Below are positions 35,235-43,398 of a DNA stretch of 64,000 nt, piece after piece. Below the pieces are notes generated by a model. That model did no database searches, was not told where the DNA came from, and was given only the letters and a program-made list of their open reading frames with translations. A program made the translations under genes and the position numbers. Every line of letters begins with the position of its first letter. Position 1 is the first letter of the stretch. Location: NCBI GenBank assembly GCA_040221475.1, contig JAVKEJ010000053.1:434001-498000 (forward strand), in the 5' to 3' direction. This DNA comes from WLXB01 sp040221475. Lineage in GTDB: Bacteria > Pseudomonadota > Alphaproteobacteria > Rhodospirillales > Rhodospirillaceae.

Positions 35235-35253
35235 TATACGCCATTGGCGTATA
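35235..35253. promoter_or_regulatory. palindromic operator upstream of the XRE gene
   Basis: TATACGCCATTGGCGTATA is a perfect 9+1+9 inverted repeat, 42 bp before the XRE gene start. Its spacing and symmetry suit an XRE dimer, and its position among AT-rich promoter sequence suggests autoregulation. Binding is inferred. Confidence 0.65.
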
Positions 35254-35356
35254 GCCCACCATTTCAATATTTATGAATTCAATAAAGTATATATATAACA
35301 ATAACTTGTTATGTATTTATAATAAAACACATTAATAAAATGTGAGCGTGCATGGG

Positions 35357-35432
35357 CTCGAACCAAAGTGAGAGCCCTCTAGAAAAACCTCGAACCAAAG
35401 TGAGAGCCCTCTAGAAAAACCGCGAACGAAGG
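35357..35432. repeat. 32-bp tandem repeat, two full copies and a partial third
   Basis: Two identical 32-bp units (35357-35388, 35389-35420), starting CTCGAACCAAAGTGAGAGCC and ending CTAGAAAAAC, are followed by a degenerate start of a third (CGCGAACGAAGG). Each unit holds a short GGCTCtcac-like inverted element. It lies between the XRE promoter and the xth stop; 35261-35340 next to it is very AT-rich with no visible gene. Confidence 0.9.
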
Positions 35433-35450
35433 GGGGGCACCTGAGAGTTT

Positions 35451-36230
35451 TTAGCTTTCGTCGAGCACGCACCAGACCGGCGTATGATCCGAGGCTTTTT
35501 CCTTGCCCCGGGGGGTTTTATCTATGCCGGCATCCTTCAGGTGATCCGCAGCCTGGGGCGACAGCAACAGATGATCAATCAGCAGGCCATTGTTTTTCTG
35601 CCAGGCCCCACGCTGGTAATCCCAGTAGGAATACTGATGCGGCGCATGATTGAAACTCCTGAAGGCGTCCGTTAGTCCAAGGTGTTTAAGGGCCTGAAAC
35701 CGCGCCCGACTTTCTGGCTGGGTCAGGGCATCCTTGGCGAAGGCGGCGGCATCATAAACATCGTCGTCTTTCGGGATGACGTTGTAATCGCCGCCAAACA
35801 CATACGCCTCTTCTGTCTCCAAGCAGCTTTGGACATGCGTGACCAGACGATCCATCCAGCCCAGCTTGTAGGGGAATTTCTCGGTATCGATAGGATTTCC
35901 GTTGGGCAAGTAGATGCTGGCAACACGCAGCCAGCCATACACTGTGCCTTCCATATAGCGCGCCTGAAGATCCTCATCATCACCCGGAAGGCCGCGTGCA
36001 ACATCCTCGATGGGGGACTTCGAAAGGATCGCAACGCCGTTGTAAGTCTTCTGCCCATGGGTTTCTATGTTGTAGCCCAGGTCTTCAATTTCCATGCGGG
36101 GGAAGGCTTCATCGACAGTTTTGATTTCTTGCAGGAGCACCACGTCGGGCGCAAAGTCTTTCAGCCAAGCCACTACGTTTGGCAGGCGGGCTTTCACAGA
36201 ATTGACGTTCCAGGTCGCAATTTTGATCAT
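35451..36230 (-). CDS. xth: exodeoxyribonuclease III
   Basis: AP endonuclease/3'-5' exonuclease of 259 residues for base-excision repair. The start MIKIATWNVNSVKARL and LLQEIKT (metal-binding Glu about 34) are present. So are the VFGGDYNVIP active-site Asp/Asn pair near 147-152, WSYWDYQ-like FNHAPHQYSYWDY, and the terminal ASDHTPVW (catalytic Asp-His about 250). It is complete. Its promoter lies in the 224 bp shared with the divergent TonB receptor 3, which also contains a 12-bp tandem repeat. Confidence 0.95.
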   Translation of the reverse strand: MIKIATWNVNSVKARLPNVVAWLKDFAPDVVLLQEIKTVDEAFPRMEIEDLGYNIETHGQKTYNGVAILSKSPIEDVARGLPGDDEDLQARYMEGTVYGWLRVASIYLPNGNPIDTEKFPYKLGWMDRLVTHVQSCLETEEAYVFGGDYNVIPKDDDVYDAAAFAKDALTQPESRARFQALKHLGLTDAFRSFNHAPHQYSYWDYQRGAWQKNNGLLIDHLLLSPQAADHLKDAGIDKTPRGKEKASDHTPVWCVLDES

Positions 36231-36245
36231 TTTGAGAGAAGCCTA

Positions 36246-36281
36246 TGTGCTGTGAAGTGTGCTGTGAAGTGTGCTGTGAAG
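36246..36281. repeat. 12-bp tandem repeat, three perfect copies
   Basis: TGTGCTGTGAAG is repeated exactly three times (36246-36257, 36258-36269, 36270-36281) just upstream of the xth start on the minus strand. It sits in the region between xth and TonB receptor 3, so changes in copy number could alter the xth leader. Confidence 0.92.
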
Positions 36282-36454
36282 TCTGGAAAAGGTCATACCT
36301 CAGGTGTGCATCGGGTGGAAGCGGAGCCACGTTGTAAATCTGCAACAAACAATAAGAAACTAGGGTTATTTCGGTGATTATGGTTTTTTGACAGTTCCCT
36401 TCCCTCACATTTCCGTGAAGACTAAGGCTATCACTCTTGGGGGAGCACATATTC

Positions 36455-39034
36455 ATGCGTTTTATATCAGCCAGAACATTACTGCTCGGCACGGTGGCCG
36501 CGACGACAATGCTCGGTGGGCAATCGGTCACCACACCGGTCCTAGCCCAGCAAATTGCGCTTGAAGAAATCGTCGTCACCGCCCGTAAGCGTGAAGAACG
36601 CCTGCAGGACATTCCTATGTCCATCACGGCTTTCTCGGCCGAAGACATAAAACAAGCTGGTTATCGGAATTTGGATGATATTTTGCTGCAGACCTCAGGT
36701 GTCCAGTTTGACGGGCGCTCGGCAACAGGCGTTGGTGGCCGTCTAAACTCTCTGATTAAAATTCGCGGCGTGTCGGGCAGCAGCTTGCCACACCTTGCAA
36801 CGACCTCTTTGTTTATTGATGGTGTATTTGCGCTTGGTGGTGCCAACGTATTGCCAATCCAAGAGTTGGAGCGTGTCGAGGTTATTAAAGGTCCGCAGTC
36901 AGCTTTTTTCGGCCGTAACACCTTTGCTGGCGCAATCAACTACATCACCAAAAATCCAAGTCTTGAAGAGTTCGAGACTGAAATTGACGCCAGCGCTGCG
37001 ACCTATGAACAATTTGATCTGAATGTGAATACCTCAGTACCAGTGGTTCAGAATAAGCTAGCACTTGGCCTTAATGCGCGTCTTTACAACCATGGTGGCA
37101 TGTGGACGGCTAACGATGGCGGCAAGCTCGGCGAAGAATCCTCAAAATCAATTTCTGGTGTGATCTACGCTGAGCCAAACGAAAACTGGGATATTAAACT
37201 GCGTGCCTTCTTCCAGAAGGATGACGATGGGCACCCAGCTCAAGCTTTTTGGCGTGATCCGTTTGTCTCTCCGACGTGTGCTGGTCGCTCCTATGATGGA
37301 CTGGATGAAAACTTCAATCCGGTCACGGTGACGCTGGGGCTGTATCATTGCGGGACTGTACCTAATCCTGGCGAGCCAAACGCTCCGGACATCAGCGTTA
37401 ATACCAGCCTAATGCCACAGATTTTCAACCAAGTTAGACCACCATTTGATGGAGAGTTCGGTGGCGGTTTCGGTGCCCCCGTAGCCAGCCCGAATTTCCT
37501 GATTGAGCAGTTTCTTGAGCGCGATCCGCTTGTGACCGGGATTGAGGGTGTTCCCCGTCTTGATGGGTTTGGCGTGGAACGCGAGACCCTGCGCCTTTCA
37601 TTTAACACCAACTATGAGTTTGGTGATGGCTACACGGTCACTGCTGTTGGCGGATACAATGAAGTCAGAACCAATTGGTTGCTTGATTTCGACCGTACTG
37701 ATACCGAAAGCTGGTGGTCTGCAGATCCTCAACGTGGCGAGGATTACAGCGGCGAAATTCGTATCGTCTCTCCTGACGAAGACCGGTTGCGTTGGGTCTT
37801 GGGAACTTCGTATACGAATCAGACCTTCCTGACTCAAGGCGGTGGCGGCTTGGCCATTACAGCGTGTTTTGGCACGTGTGCTCTTGGCCCGGGTAACTTC
37901 ACGGTTGCTGGACGCGCCAATCAGGATTCTGAGACGGTGGGTGTTTTTGGATCGGTTTCCTATGATATCACAGAGCAACTGACCTTAGATGTTGAAGCAC
38001 GCTACGAGCAGGATGATCGCACAACAGGTATTACGCAGGGGTCGTTCAGCCAAGACTTCACAGCGTCCTTTAAAGAGTGGACGCCGCGGATCATCTTGAA
38101 CTACCGTCCCTCAGAAGATACCACGCTCTATGCGCAGGCATCTCGCGGTAATTTGCCGGGCAACACCAATAACGCCATTGTGATCTGTTCGGATCAGGCT
38201 TTTACGGTGCCTTACATTGATCCTTTTACCGGGCAACCATCTACAGCCTCAGAATGTGCGCAAATCGAAGCGCAAGTCGGATCGCTGTTTAAATCCACGC
38301 CGGCTCAAAAGCTTGATGCTCTTGAAGTTGGCTGGAAGCAGTCTGCCATGGACGGTCGTCTCCGCTTCAATGCTGCAGCATATTATTATGAGTGGAAAAA
38401 CCTCATTTCGGGCGTTCGTTTTACTTACTTCCGTGATGCTGATGATCCAAATCAGCAAGATGGCGTGCCTAACGCCTTCCCGAATACGATTGCGGCAAGC
38501 GTTCCGGGAAGCCAAGAGCTCTATGGCTTGGAACTTGAAAGCGCTTTTGCTTTCACCGAAAATTGGGATGCGCAACTCAACGTAAGTTGGAACAAAAATA
38601 CCTGGACTGATTTTGTGACCCGCAGCGAGGTGCAAATCGTTCCTGACCCTGCGATTCAGTTCAAAGGCAAAGCTGCTCCACAATATCCAAAATGGCTTGG
38701 CAACCTGACCTCAACTTATCGTGATCAGTTGAACAATACTTGGGATTGGTACATTCGTGGCGATGTTAGCTACAAAAGCAAAATCTGGCTGGAAAATGCT
38801 AACCTTTCTCAAATTAGAGGATATTTCTTGTCTAATGCCCGCTTGGGGTTTGAGAAGGAAGACCTTCGCATCGAAATGTTTGTCTTGAACTTGTTTGATG
38901 AAGACACCTGGATCAACGGATCGCGCGGTGTCGATTTCTCTGATCAAGGTAACTTTGCCTTCACAGCACAAGGTCATAATCTGTCACCACAACAGAAACG
39001 GACCTTTGGTATTCGTACCAATTTGAAGTTCTAG
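36455..39034 (+). CDS. TonB-dependent receptor (3)
   Basis: Outer-membrane receptor. From ATG 36455 it is 859 residues; a TTG at 36437 would place the start upstream of the GGGGGAG ribosome-binding site. The signal peptide ends at VLAQ. The TonB box region IALEEIVVTARKREE follows, then a plug with RVEVIKGPQSAFFGRNTFAGAINY and a barrel ending FGIRTNLKF. It is related to receptors 1 and 2 but has extra loops (about 270-370) with Cys residues. The substrate is unknown, and no partner transport or catabolic genes are beside it. Its base composition looks more AT-rich than the valS-ilvD block before it. Confidence 0.94.
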   Translation: MRFISARTLLLGTVAATTMLGGQSVTTPVLAQQIALEEIVVTARKREERLQDIPMSITAFSAEDIKQAGYRNLDDILLQTSGVQFDGRSATGVGGRLNSLIKIRGVSGSSLPHLATTSLFIDGVFALGGANVLPIQELERVEVIKGPQSAFFGRNTFAGAINYITKNPSLEEFETEIDASAATYEQFDLNVNTSVPVVQNKLALGLNARLYNHGGMWTANDGGKLGEESSKSISGVIYAEPNENWDIKLRAFFQKDDDGHPAQAFWRDPFVSPTCAGRSYDGLDENFNPVTVTLGLYHCGTVPNPGEPNAPDISVNTSLMPQIFNQVRPPFDGEFGGGFGAPVASPNFLIEQFLERDPLVTGIEGVPRLDGFGVERETLRLSFNTNYEFGDGYTVTAVGGYNEVRTNWLLDFDRTDTESWWSADPQRGEDYSGEIRIVSPDEDRLRWVLGTSYTNQTFLTQGGGGLAITACFGTCALGPGNFTVAGRANQDSETVGVFGSVSYDITEQLTLDVEARYEQDDRTTGITQGSFSQDFTASFKEWTPRIILNYRPSEDTTLYAQASRGNLPGNTNNAIVICSDQAFTVPYIDPFTGQPSTASECAQIEAQVGSLFKSTPAQKLDALEVGWKQSAMDGRLRFNAAAYYYEWKNLISGVRFTYFRDADDPNQQDGVPNAFPNTIAASVPGSQELYGLELESAFAFTENWDAQLNVSWNKNTWTDFVTRSEVQIVPDPAIQFKGKAAPQYPKWLGNLTSTYRDQLNNTWDWYIRGDVSYKSKIWLENANLSQIRGYFLSNARLGFEKEDLRIEMFVLNLFDEDTWINGSRGVDFSDQGNFAFTAQGHNLSPQQKRTFGIRTNLKF

Positions 39035-39062
39035 GATTCTGTCACAGGGGAGGGGATCCCTA

Positions 39063-39208
39063 GGCCCGGAACCGAAAGGTTTCGGGCCACCTTTTTTATA
39101 GATCCCGGAACCGAAAGGTTTCGGGCCACCTTTTTTATAGGTCCCGGAACCGAGAGGTTTCGGCACCGCTTTTATGTCCTGGAGCCTTATGGTTTCAGGA
39201 CTTTTTTT
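39063..39208 (+). terminator. array of four stacked rho-independent terminators
   Basis: Three units with a 39-bp period, starting at 39063, about 39104 and about 39143, each contain CCGGAACC GAAA(or GAGA) GGTTTCGG hairpins. The first two hairpins are followed by runs of six T; the third has only CTTTT. A fourth, diverged unit (GTCCTGGAGCC TTAT GGTTTCAGGAC, 39176-39201) is followed by seven T. Together they lie between TonB receptor 3 and the next gene. Confidence 0.9.
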
Positions 39209-39250
39209 GTGTACTAGGCTTAACAGAGGTCAGCGTTTACGATCTCAGCC

Positions 39251-39934
39251 ATGTTGTTTCGCATTCTTGTTTGCTTGCTTGCCTTTCATGCTGGTTCTGC
39301 TGTCGCCCAAGGGGCGCTCTGTGAACCGTACTCAAATGCTGTGCGATTGCGTTTCGAGACCCAGCTGATTGAGCCCACCTACAACACAGACCTTTCCATT
39401 CAAGACGTACGGCAGCTCTATACGGTGCGCGGGCAGCGCATCAGCCGCGCCCATGAAAATGCCATCGGTTTGACCTACGCCGAAATCTCATTGGGGTTGT
39501 CTGCGTCCACACGCTCGTTGCCGCGCCCAGGCGGTGGCTACTGTGTCTATCTGGAGGAGGTGAATGCCAAGTTTGGCCTGGAGCGTCTGTCTGTGTATGT
39601 GGGGCGGGAATACCCGCGCGGCAGTTGCGAGTTTCGCACCATTCTAGATCATGAGAATGAGCACGTGGCCATCAACCTCGAGGTCGTGAAGGATTATGGG
39701 CCACGCCTGCGCCAATCCCTGGAGAACGAATTGCGACGCATCGCGCCCCTGTTTGCGCCATCAGTTAATATGGGGGCAAGGCGAGCTGTTGCGGACCTGC
39801 AGCAGCGGGTTCAACCCATGATGGATGCGTTAAAGCAGGAACAGCGGCGCAGAAATGGAGCCATAGATACGGACCACAACTACGGTGCGTTGCAGGAGCT
39901 GTGTTTAGAGTGGGATCGCTATCGCGTGCGTTAG
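39251..39934 (+). CDS. exported hypothetical protein with HExxH motif
   Basis: Protein of 227 residues with a signal peptide (cleavage near AVAQG, residue 20), so it is probably periplasmic. The stretch ILDHENEHVAINLEV contains an HExxH zinc-protease signature (His134, Glu135, His138), followed by Glu143, which could be the third ligand of a DUF922-like fold. The two cysteines at about 24 and 98 and one at 126 could form a disulfide. The C-terminal third is helical and charged. I do not recognise a named family with certainty. It ends four bases into the convergent erpA stop. Confidence 0.75.
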   Translation: MLFRILVCLLAFHAGSAVAQGALCEPYSNAVRLRFETQLIEPTYNTDLSIQDVRQLYTVRGQRISRAHENAIGLTYAEISLGLSASTRSLPRPGGGYCVYLEEVNAKFGLERLSVYVGREYPRGSCEFRTILDHENEHVAINLEVVKDYGPRLRQSLENELRRIAPLFAPSVNMGARRAVADLQQRVQPMMDALKQEQRRRNGAIDTDHNYGALQELCLEWDRYRVR

Positions 39935-40278
39935 AGGGAGAATGACGTGCCGCAGCCGCAAGTAGACGTGGCGTTTGGATTAGTAATCCGGAAGGACGAC
40001 GCCATCATATCTTCCACATAGTCGATTTGCGAACCACCGAGCAGATCAAGCGACATTTCATCCACCACCAGCTTCACACCATGGAATTCGTAGACTTTAT
40101 CGTCGGTTGTGGTGTCGGCATCGAGGCTGAAGCCGTAGGAAAAGCCCGAACACCCGCCACCAGACACGTTAAGACGCAGCATCAGGCTGTCATTGCCTTC
40201 TTCGGCAATGAGGCTCTCAACTTTCGCGGCGGCACGCTCTGTCAAAATGACGCCTGGTTCTGGGCTGATGTTATTCAT
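39931..40278 (-). CDS. erpA: iron-sulfur cluster insertion protein ErpA
   Basis: A-type Fe-S carrier of 115 residues that delivers clusters to apo-enzymes. The three conserved cysteines are Cys43 (GGGCSGFSYGF) and Cys107/Cys109 (STCGCGTSFSL). The GVILTERAAAKV opening and IDYVEDMMASSFRITNPNA are typical. In Alphaproteobacteria this gene commonly lies divergent from dgt, as here. The 154 bp between them include a 13-bp inverted repeat. Confidence 0.93.
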   Translation of the reverse strand: MNNISPEPGVILTERAAAKVESLIAEEGNDSLMLRLNVSGGGCSGFSYGFSLDADTTTDDKVYEFHGVKLVVDEMSLDLLGGSQIDYVEDMMASSFRITNPNATSTCGCGTSFSL

Positions 40279-40351
40279 AGCTTTGGGTCCATATGACCTT
40301 ATAAATTTAATACTCTCTCTAATCTAGGGCTCTTACATCTAACCTTCAAGC

Positions 40352-40387
40352 TACAGCATTTTCATAGATATCTTTGAAAATGCTGTA
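40352..40387. promoter_or_regulatory. 13-bp perfect inverted repeat between erpA and dgt
   Basis: TACAGCATTTTCA (40352-40364) and its complement TGAAAATGCTGTA (40375-40387) flank a 10-base AT-rich centre. No T-run follows on either strand. It may be an operator for one of the divergent genes, or a dispersed palindromic repeat of this genome. Confidence 0.55.
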
Positions 40388-40432
40388 AGCCTCAGATTGC
40401 TTGCAACTGTGGCCTCCGGTAGGTTGCCCGGC

Positions 40433-41626
40433 ATGATCACGAACTTGTCCTCATATCGAGACTGTATGCGGCCCGTTGCGGCGGACCCGGCGCACGCTCG
40501 TGGGCGTTTGCATCCGGAACCGGAAGCGGCAACGCGCACGGCATTCCAACGTGATCGGGACAGGATTATTCATTCCAGCGCCTTTCGCCGCCTGAAATAC
40601 AAGACCCAAGTGTTTGTTTATCATGAAGGCGACAACTACCGGACACGGCTATCTCATAGCCTGGAAGTTGCTCAAATTGCCCGGTCCATCAGCCGTTTTA
40701 CGGGCCTGAACGAGGATCTTGCCGAAACGCTAGCTCTGGCGCATGACCTGGGCCACACCTGCTTTGGCCATGCTGGAGAGGGCGCGCTGCAAGAGTGCAT
40801 GGCGCCCTTCAATGGGTTTGATCACAATGCCCAGGGGCTTCGTATTTTGACCAAGCTTGAACACCGCTATCCGGGCTTTGATGGGCTCAACCTGACCTGG
40901 GAAACTTTAGAAGGTCTGGTCAAGCACAATGGGCCGCTGTTGGGCGCGGGTGTGACTGAGGCTGTGCCCCTGGCCATCCTTGAATATGTCGCCGGGCACG
41001 ACCTGGAGTTGGACCGGTTTGCCTCCGCTGAGGCGCAGGTCGCGGCTGTTGCTGATGATATTGCTTATAATGCCCATGACATCGACGACGGCCTTCAGGC
41101 CGGGCTGTTTTCCCTCTCTGACCTAAGATCGGTCCCTCTGATTGGTCCCATTGTTGAAGATGTGGCGCGTGAATATCCTGACCTGGACGATGCAAGGCGT
41201 GTCCATGAAATCGTCCGTCGGCTGATCGGCGCGATGGTGAATGATGTTATTTTTGAGTCCCAGCGTCGCATGGCAGACCTAAAACCTGAGCGGCCGGAAG
41301 ACGTTCATAGCCTTAAGGCCGCGTTGGTGGGGTTCTCCGGAGATATGGCGCACAACGATAAAGCCTTGAAGGGATTTCTTTTTCCCAATATGTACCGGCA
41401 CCATCGCGTCACCCGGATGGCGGACCAAGCTGTACGCGTTGTTCACGACCTTTTTGAGCTCCTCCATGAGGAGCCAGATAAGCTGCCATTGGATTGGCAG
41501 GGGCAGATGGACGGTCCTCATGGAGTAAAAACAGCGCGGCGGGTGGCGGATTACATTGCAGGCATGACCGACCGGTTTGCCTTGGCAGAACACACGAGAC
41601 TATTTGGCCCCGGTTTGTTGATATGA
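40433..41626 (+). CDS. dgt: deoxyguanosinetriphosphate triphosphohydrolase-like protein
   Basis: HD-domain dNTP triphosphohydrolase. From ATG 40433 it is 397 residues; the frame is open 12 codons further up. The motifs are YRTRLSHSLEVAQIARSI (first His), LAHDLGHTCFGHAGE (HD pair) and DDIAYNAHDIDDGLQAG (distal Asp). The size and sequence fit the type 2 dGTPase-like group of alpha- and deltaproteobacteria, rather than the 505-residue E. coli Dgt. Its stop overlaps the argS start (ATGA), so it heads the long operon. Confidence 0.93.
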   Translation: MITNLSSYRDCMRPVAADPAHARGRLHPEPEAATRTAFQRDRDRIIHSSAFRRLKYKTQVFVYHEGDNYRTRLSHSLEVAQIARSISRFTGLNEDLAETLALAHDLGHTCFGHAGEGALQECMAPFNGFDHNAQGLRILTKLEHRYPGFDGLNLTWETLEGLVKHNGPLLGAGVTEAVPLAILEYVAGHDLELDRFASAEAQVAAVADDIAYNAHDIDDGLQAGLFSLSDLRSVPLIGPIVEDVAREYPDLDDARRVHEIVRRLIGAMVNDVIFESQRRMADLKPERPEDVHSLKAALVGFSGDMAHNDKALKGFLFPNMYRHHRVTRMADQAVRVVHDLFELLHEEPDKLPLDWQGQMDGPHGVKTARRVADYIAGMTDRFALAEHTRLFGPGLLI

Positions 41627-43398
41627 ATGTTTTTGCAGAAATTAGGACGAAAATTCTCAGCGTTATTGAGGCGGAGATCGCTGCCGGCGGTTTGCCGGTA
41701 GGTTTGAAGCTGGGTGCCATAACCGCTGAACCGCCGCGTGACCCCAGCCATGGCGATGTTTCCACCAATGCGGCGATGGTGCTCGCGAAACCGGCGCACA
41801 TGAAGCCGCGTGATGTGGCGGAAAAGATCGTCGCCCGGCTCTCAAACCTGGATGGCATCACCTCGGCTGACATTGCGGGACCCGGGTTTATCAACCTGAA
41901 GCTTGAGCCCAGCAACTGGCAGTCGGTGGTCCGTGAAGTATTGAAAACCGGGATTGCCTTTGGTGGCAGTACTTTAGGGCAGGGACAGCCCGTCAACGTT
42001 GAGTATGTCTCGGCCAATCCCACAGGCCCGCTGCACGTTGGCCACGCCCGCGGCGCTGTCTTTGGCGACGCACTGGCGGCGCTGTTGCAAAAAGCTGGCT
42101 ATGCCGTCACCAAGGAATACTATGTTAATGACGCCGGGGCGCAGGTGGACTCTCTCGCGAGGGCCGTCCACTTCAGGTATCTCGTCGCCTTAGGGCAAAA
42201 GAGTGAAGCGGAGTTTGATGCTGCGGCAGAGGCCGGTGAGGTTGAATACGCCGGTGAATATTTAAAAGACGCGGCTGCTGCTTTGGCCGCCCGTGATGGC
42301 GATCAATGGGCGGGTGAATCGGAAGAGACCTGGCTGGTCCCGGTGCGTACTTTTGCCATCGAGGCCATGATGGACATGATCCGTGAAGACTTGGCTGCTC
42401 TTGGCATTGAGCAGAGTGTCTTTACGTCTGAGAGAGGGCTCGTTGAAGCCGGGCAGGTCGAGGCGGCGATCGCAGATTTGGAAAAAGAAGGCTTGGTTTA
42501 CACAGGCGTTCTGGAGCCGCCAAAGGGGAAGGTCCCTGACGACTGGGAACCAAGGCCGCAACTCCTGTTTAAGTCGACTGAATTTGGCGATGATATTGAC
42601 CGCCCTTTCAAGAAATCTGATGGCTCGTGGACCTATTTTGCCTCAGATGTCGCTTACCATCGCGATAAGTTTGACCGTGGCTTTGCCGACATGATTGATG
42701 TCTGGGGGGCAGATCACGGCGGGTATGTGAAGCGCATGCAAGCCGGCGTTAAAGCGCTGTCGCACGGTGAGGGCTCCCTGGACGTCAAACTCTGTCAGTT
42801 GGTCAAGCTCTTCGACAACGGCGAGCCGGTTCGCATGTCCAAACGGGCGGGAACGTTTGTCACGCTGCGCGATCTTATCGATGCTGTCGGCAAAGATGTC
42901 GTGCGTTTCATTATGCTGACCCGCAAGAATGATGCCCCGCTGGACTTCGACTTCGCCAAGGTGACCGAGAAATCTAAAGACAACCCGGTCTTTTACGTCC
43001 AATACGCTCATGCGCGTATTCACTCGGTGTTTCGTCATGCGTCAGATGTATTGCCAGGCGTGGAACTCTCAGATAGTGCTCTCGCAAAGGCGGACTTGTC
43101 CCTTTGCAGTGACGACGATGAATTGGCCGTAATGCGTATGGTGGCGTCCTGGCCGCGCATTATTGAGGCGGCGGCCATTGCACATGAACCACATCGTATT
43201 GCGTTCTATTTGTATGACTTGGCGTCGCAACTCCATGCGTTATGGAACCGTGGCAATGAAAATGCAGAACTGAGATTTTTATTACCGGATCAACCCGATA
43301 CGTCCGTTGCAAGACTGGCGCTTGTCCGCTCTGTTGCTGTGGTGATAGCGTCAGGTTTGGATGTGTTTGGCGTTGAGCCCGCAGAGGAGATGAGATGA
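41623..43398 (+). CDS. argS: arginyl-tRNA synthetase
   Basis: Class I synthetase of 591 residues that charges tRNA-Arg. ATG 41623 overlaps the dgt stop by four bases; the frame is open further up, but that part is inside dgt. The N-terminal Add-1 domain (1-100) is followed by the HIGH motif as HVGHA at 138-142 (SANPTGPLHVGHARG). KMSKS is replaced by MSKRAGTFVTL, the usual ArgRS variant, near 405. The DALR anticodon-binding domain is at about 470-591. It is complete, and its end overlaps the SPOR gene by four bases. Confidence 0.96.
   Translation: MNVFAEIRTKILSVIEAEIAAGGLPVGLKLGAITAEPPRDPSHGDVSTNAAMVLAKPAHMKPRDVAEKIVARLSNLDGITSADIAGPGFINLKLEPSNWQSVVREVLKTGIAFGGSTLGQGQPVNVEYVSANPTGPLHVGHARGAVFGDALAALLQKAGYAVTKEYYVNDAGAQVDSLARAVHFRYLVALGQKSEAEFDAAAEAGEVEYAGEYLKDAAAALAARDGDQWAGESEETWLVPVRTFAIEAMMDMIREDLAALGIEQSVFTSERGLVEAGQVEAAIADLEKEGLVYTGVLEPPKGKVPDDWEPRPQLLFKSTEFGDDIDRPFKKSDGSWTYFASDVAYHRDKFDRGFADMIDVWGADHGGYVKRMQAGVKALSHGEGSLDVKLCQLVKLFDNGEPVRMSKRAGTFVTLRDLIDAVGKDVVRFIMLTRKNDAPLDFDFAKVTEKSKDNPVFYVQYAHARIHSVFRHASDVLPGVELSDSALAKADLSLCSDDDELAVMRMVASWPRIIEAAAIAHEPHRIAFYLYDLASQLHALWNRGNENAELRFLLPDQPDTSVARLALVRSVAVVIASGLDVFGVEPAEEMR

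Noticed and set aside
35357..35432. Possible CRISPR or attachment-site repeats
   Set aside because: Two adjoining identical 32-bp units with no spacer between them and no cas or integrase genes nearby.
39063..39208. Possible CRISPR array
   Set aside because: Units are contiguous and drift in sequence without unique spacers; each is a hairpin plus T-run, so these are terminators.
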